From Litoreibacter ponti (GTDB lineage: Bacteria; Pseudomonadota; Alphaproteobacteria; Rhodobacterales; Rhodobacteraceae): a stretch of DNA of 64,000 nucleotides. Location: the NCBI RefSeq assembly GCF_003054285.1, contig NZ_QBKS01000001.1, positions 1,984,001-2,048,000 on the forward strand, read 5' to 3'. Under the pieces are notes generated by a model. That model worked only from the letters and a program-made list of their open reading frames with translations. It was not told the origin of the DNA and did no database searches. Of the stretch, positions 61,946 to 64,000 are shown one piece after another (the first letter of the stretch is position 1; every line of letters begins with the position of its first letter). The translations under genes and the position numbers were made by a program.

Positions 61946-62965
61946 TCAGGCGATCAGCCCCCAAACGAGCCCCGCAGATACCGAGCCCAGGAAGGCCAGC
62001 CCAAGATAGGCCGCGAACACCCGCGGCTTGACCAGCGCCCAGACGGCGATGGCGGCGGGGATGCAGCTGACGCCACCGGCCAGCATGAAGGACATCGCGG
62101 CGCCGGGGCTCATGCCTTGGGTCAAAAGCGCATCGACCAGCGGCACGGCCGCATAGCCGTTCAGATAAGCAGGCGCGCCCACCAGGGCCCCCAGCACGAC
62201 CGGCCAGACACCGCTGCCACCCAGCACGGAAGAGACCAGCTCTGCGGGCACATAGAGCACCATCAGGTTCTCCAAAAGATACGCCAAAAACAACCACTTG
62301 GCGAGGAAGGCAAGGTTCTCCCATGCGGCGGATTTGAACACCTCGACCCGCTTGGGCTCAGACCAGAAGCGCCATACGGGCGTGCCTTTGAAGGGCGATC
62401 CGCAGCCGCAGCCGCCTTGGCTGACCTCGCGCAGGGGATCGACGAAGATCGGCGTGCGGGCGAGCGCCATGGTCGCAAAACCGCCGAACAGGCCAAGGCC
62501 CACGGCAGACGCCGTCTTGGCAATCGCAAAATCCCAACCCAGCGTGCCGGAGGTGATCAGGAACATCGCCGGATCCATCAGCGGCGAGGCGAGCCAAAAG
62601 GCCATCACCGCCGACAAGGGCACGCCCGCCACGAGAAGCGCGGCGATGAACGGGATCACCTCGCAGGAACAAAACGGCGCAAGCCCGCCCAGAAGCGCGG
62701 CAAGGAAGATCATGCGGCTTTGGCGGCCCTTGAAGGCTTCGGCCACCACGGCCTCGGCCCCGGTGGCCTTGAGATAGCCAATCGCCAGAACCGCAAACAG
62801 GATGAAGAGGCCGGTATGGCCCATGGACTCGAGCGTACCCTGCAGCACGGGGCCGACCTGCGCGGTGTCGAGCAGCGCCAACAGCGCCAGTATCGCAGCG
62901 CTGGTCAGCCAGACCTTGGGCAGTTTGGCCCAGATGGCGGGGGGCGATTGGGTCAGGTCAGCCAT
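61946..62965 (-). CDS. Permease of the ArsP/DUF318 (UPF0718) family
   Basis: This is a 339-aa protein from ATG 62965; 16 residues upstream are unlikely. It has about eight hydrophobic segments. The family-defining GGLAPFCSCEVIPFIAALLV (with the CSC metal/metalloid-binding motif) and the later VLGALVGAPAYLNGYAAVPL are clear. ArsP proteins export organoarsenicals; others of the family may move other metalloid or metal species. The ArsR-type gene upstream overlaps it by 8 bp, so expression is probably metalloid- or metal-dependent. A Cys-x-Cys also occurs in the cytoplasmic loop SQGGCGCGSPF. Confidence 0.85.
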   Translation of the reverse strand: MADLTQSPPAIWAKLPKVWLTSAAILALLALLDTAQVGPVLQGTLESMGHTGLFILFAVLAIGYLKATGAEAVVAEAFKGRQSRMIFLAALLGGLAPFCSCEVIPFIAALLVAGVPLSAVMAFWLASPLMDPAMFLITSGTLGWDFAIAKTASAVGLGLFGGFATMALARTPIFVDPLREVSQGGCGCGSPFKGTPVWRFWSEPKRVEVFKSAAWENLAFLAKWLFLAYLLENLMVLYVPAELVSSVLGGSGVWPVVLGALVGAPAYLNGYAAVPLVDALLTQGMSPGAAMSFMLAGGVSCIPAAIAVWALVKPRVFAAYLGLAFLGSVSAGLVWGLIA

Positions 62966-63290
62966 GGTGATGGTCCTCGAGATCGGCGCAGCATTCGGCC
63001 AGCAGGAAGTCATTGAGCCGCTTGAACGTCGCGGTGTCGGCCATCGCGCAGATCACCGAACGCCCCTGCCGGGTCTGCTGGATCAGCCCGGAATTTGCGA
63101 GAATTTTCAGATGGTGGGTCAGGTTCGCGCCCGAAAGCCCGGTCGCCTCGCCCAACGACCCGATGCTCATGCCTTGCGCGCCTGATCGGGTCAGGGTGCG
63201 CAACAGCTGCAAGCGCTGCTCTGATCCAAGGGCGGCATAGGCGCTGGCGGCTTCGACAAGGGACAGGTCGGGGTCGATAAATGTTTTCAT
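62958..63290 (-). CDS. ArsR-family transcriptional regulator
   Basis: This is a 110-aa protein. Its winged helix is SIGSLGEATGLSGANLTHHL and KILANSGLIQQTRQGRSVIC. The C-terminal tail ends AECCADLEDHHHG, a cluster of two Cys and three His that could bind a metal or metalloid. This differs from the classical CVC metal site of ArsR and suggests its own sensing site. The gene overlaps the ArsP-like permease gene. A perfect 16-bp palindrome lies 3 bp before its ATG and is the likely operator. Confidence 0.88.
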   Translation of the reverse strand: MKTFIDPDLSLVEAASAYAALGSEQRLQLLRTLTRSGAQGMSIGSLGEATGLSGANLTHHLKILANSGLIQQTRQGRSVICAMADTATFKRLNDFLLAECCADLEDHHHG

Positions 63291-63292
63291 GA

Positions 63293-63308
63293 TTCTATAA
63301 TTATAGAA
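63293..63308. promoter_or_regulatory. Perfect palindromic ArsR operator
   Basis: TTCTATAATTATAGAA, a 16-bp perfect palindrome, lies just before the arsR-type ATG at 63290. It is AT-rich in a GC-rich setting and probably overlaps the promoter. Confidence 0.75.
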
Positions 63309-63355
63309 ATGTAAAAATTATGGCAATCCCCTTTCGCGCGTCCTAAGTCTGGGCC

Positions 63356-63943
63356 ATGCCGCTCGACACCCTGAAATCCGACCTTGCCGCCTGCACAATC
63401 TGCGCGGACCGCTTTGCCGCAACCCATACCGCGCACGCGCCCAAGCCGTTGGTCTGGTTCGAGCCAAGTGCGCGGGTTCTGATCGCTTCACAAGCCCCCG
63501 GAATGCGCGCCCACCTAGGGCCGGTGCCGTTCATGGACGCCTCTGGCGTGCGGTTGCGGGACTGGCTGGGGCTGGACGAGGCGCGGTTCTACGACCGCAG
63601 CAAACTGGCCATCGTGCCGATGGGGTTCTGCTTTCCGGGCTATGACGCAGATGGCGGCGACCTGCCGCCACCCGCAATCTGCGCGCGCACATGGCGGGCG
63701 CGCGTTTTGGCGGCCTTGCCAGAGGTCAAGCTAACACTGCTGATCGGTGCGCGCGCGCAAAGCTGGCACCTTGGCCCCGGCCGCATGACGGACCGGGTGG
63801 CCGACTGGCGCGCCCATGCGCCGGATGTCTTCCCCCTGCCCCATCCGTCCTGGCGCAACACCGCGTGGCTCAAGCGCAACCCGTGGTTCGAGGCAGAGCT
63901 GCTGCCCGCCCTGCGCGCACGCGTGGCGGAGGTGATGGCGTGA
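63356..63943 (+). CDS. Uracil-DNA glycosylase superfamily protein (COG1573 type), first of two
   Basis: This is a 195-aa protein. The start MPLDTLKSDLAACTICADRF has a C-x-x-C pair. The active-site-like loop reads VLIASQAPGMRAHLGPVPFM, where family-4 glycosylases have GEAPG; here Ser-Gln replaces Gly-Glu. The C-terminal motif FPLPHPSWRN carries the conserved His. It may remove uracil or another damaged base, or have diverged to another use. Its stop overlaps the start of a second, clearly related gene (GTGA). Confidence 0.85.
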   Translation: MPLDTLKSDLAACTICADRFAATHTAHAPKPLVWFEPSARVLIASQAPGMRAHLGPVPFMDASGVRLRDWLGLDEARFYDRSKLAIVPMGFCFPGYDADGGDLPPPAICARTWRARVLAALPEVKLTLLIGARAQSWHLGPGRMTDRVADWRAHAPDVFPLPHPSWRNTAWLKRNPWFEAELLPALRARVAEVMA

Positions 63944-64000
63944 GCCTTGAGGCGCTGAAATCCGACCTTGCCAGCTGCACGATCTGCGCGGACCGCTTCG
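63940..64000 (+). CDS. Uracil-DNA glycosylase superfamily protein, second of two (partial, cut by right edge)
   Basis: The frame from GTG 63940 runs to the right edge and encodes MSLEALKSDLASCTICADRF. This differs from the first gene's start at only four of 20 residues. The DNA is almost identical as well (CTGAAATCCGACCTTGCC in both). It is a tandem paralogue of the preceding gene with a 4-bp overlap. Only 20 codons can be seen. Confidence 0.8.
   Translation, partial: MSLEALKSDLASCTICADRF

Overview
The window looks like a chromosomal segment of an alphaproteobacterium of the Rhodobacteraceae (Roseobacter group). The flanks are GC-rich with dense minus-strand operons. The gene content fits that group: glucuronate isomerase with fructuronate reductase, a fused FAD/GcvT demethylating oxidoreductase, the Anbu protease cluster, capsule-export genes next to kdsA, and TTAA-N7-TTAA boxes of the CtrA type. 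No rRNA or species marker is present, so this assignment is inference.

Left flank (1-29.4 kb). There is a small catabolic operon: dehydrogenase, TIM-barrel isomerase, and a partial dioxygenase running off the left edge. Next come an FAD/GcvT oxidoreductase, a very short MttB-like remnant and a TetR regulator, then uxaC-uxuB. The Anbu cluster (ATP-grasp, alpha-E, transglutaminase-like, Anbu) reads rightward. A MATE pump and an RND pump with its adaptor follow. An 11-gene leftward ABC-transporter and ketose/polyol-type catabolic operon ends the flank. That operon has a LacI regulator, two matching LacI-type operators in front of the binding-protein gene, and three tandem perfect palindromes between the permease genes.

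Accessory island (about 29.5-57.1 kb). This stretch is lower in GC, gene-sparse and mosaic. The left edge has CAGGGAA iterations, an XRE-ImmA pair, a ParB-DNA methylase fusion and a DUF5681 (small-terminase-like) protein. The right edge has DUF3489, DUF2924 and a serine recombinase interrupted by an in-frame amber codon, then tRNA-Gln. Between them are two tyrosine recombinases, a stand-alone CheB esterase domain, an RTX protein with a glycosidase-like barrel, an orphan LuxI-type synthase, an IS5 remnant, a homocysteine S-methyltransferase, a TetR/exported-protein pair with two operators, and a two-gene module. That module encodes a 59-aa membrane protein and an 1185-aa TPR-GreAB/C-PIN protein.

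Most notable are two things. First, many very small genes (54-96 aa) and the luxI gene each have a CtrA-type box, exact or with one mismatch, about 40-60 bp upstream. They include two copies of a duplicated cassette and several members of a small helical protein family. This suggests a CtrA-controlled set of accessory genes. Second, the TPR-GreAB/C-PIN protein and its small membrane partner share a short motif (VSG-x-x-NTV-x-Q), as expected for partners that interact through matching motifs. The pair is a candidate conflict (defence) system.

Right flank (57.1-64 kb). This is GC-rich again: tRNA-Gln, a flavoprotein, kdsA, capsule-export genes, an ArsP-like permease with an ArsR regulator and a perfect palindromic operator, and two tandem uracil-DNA-glycosylase-family genes, the second cut by the right edge.
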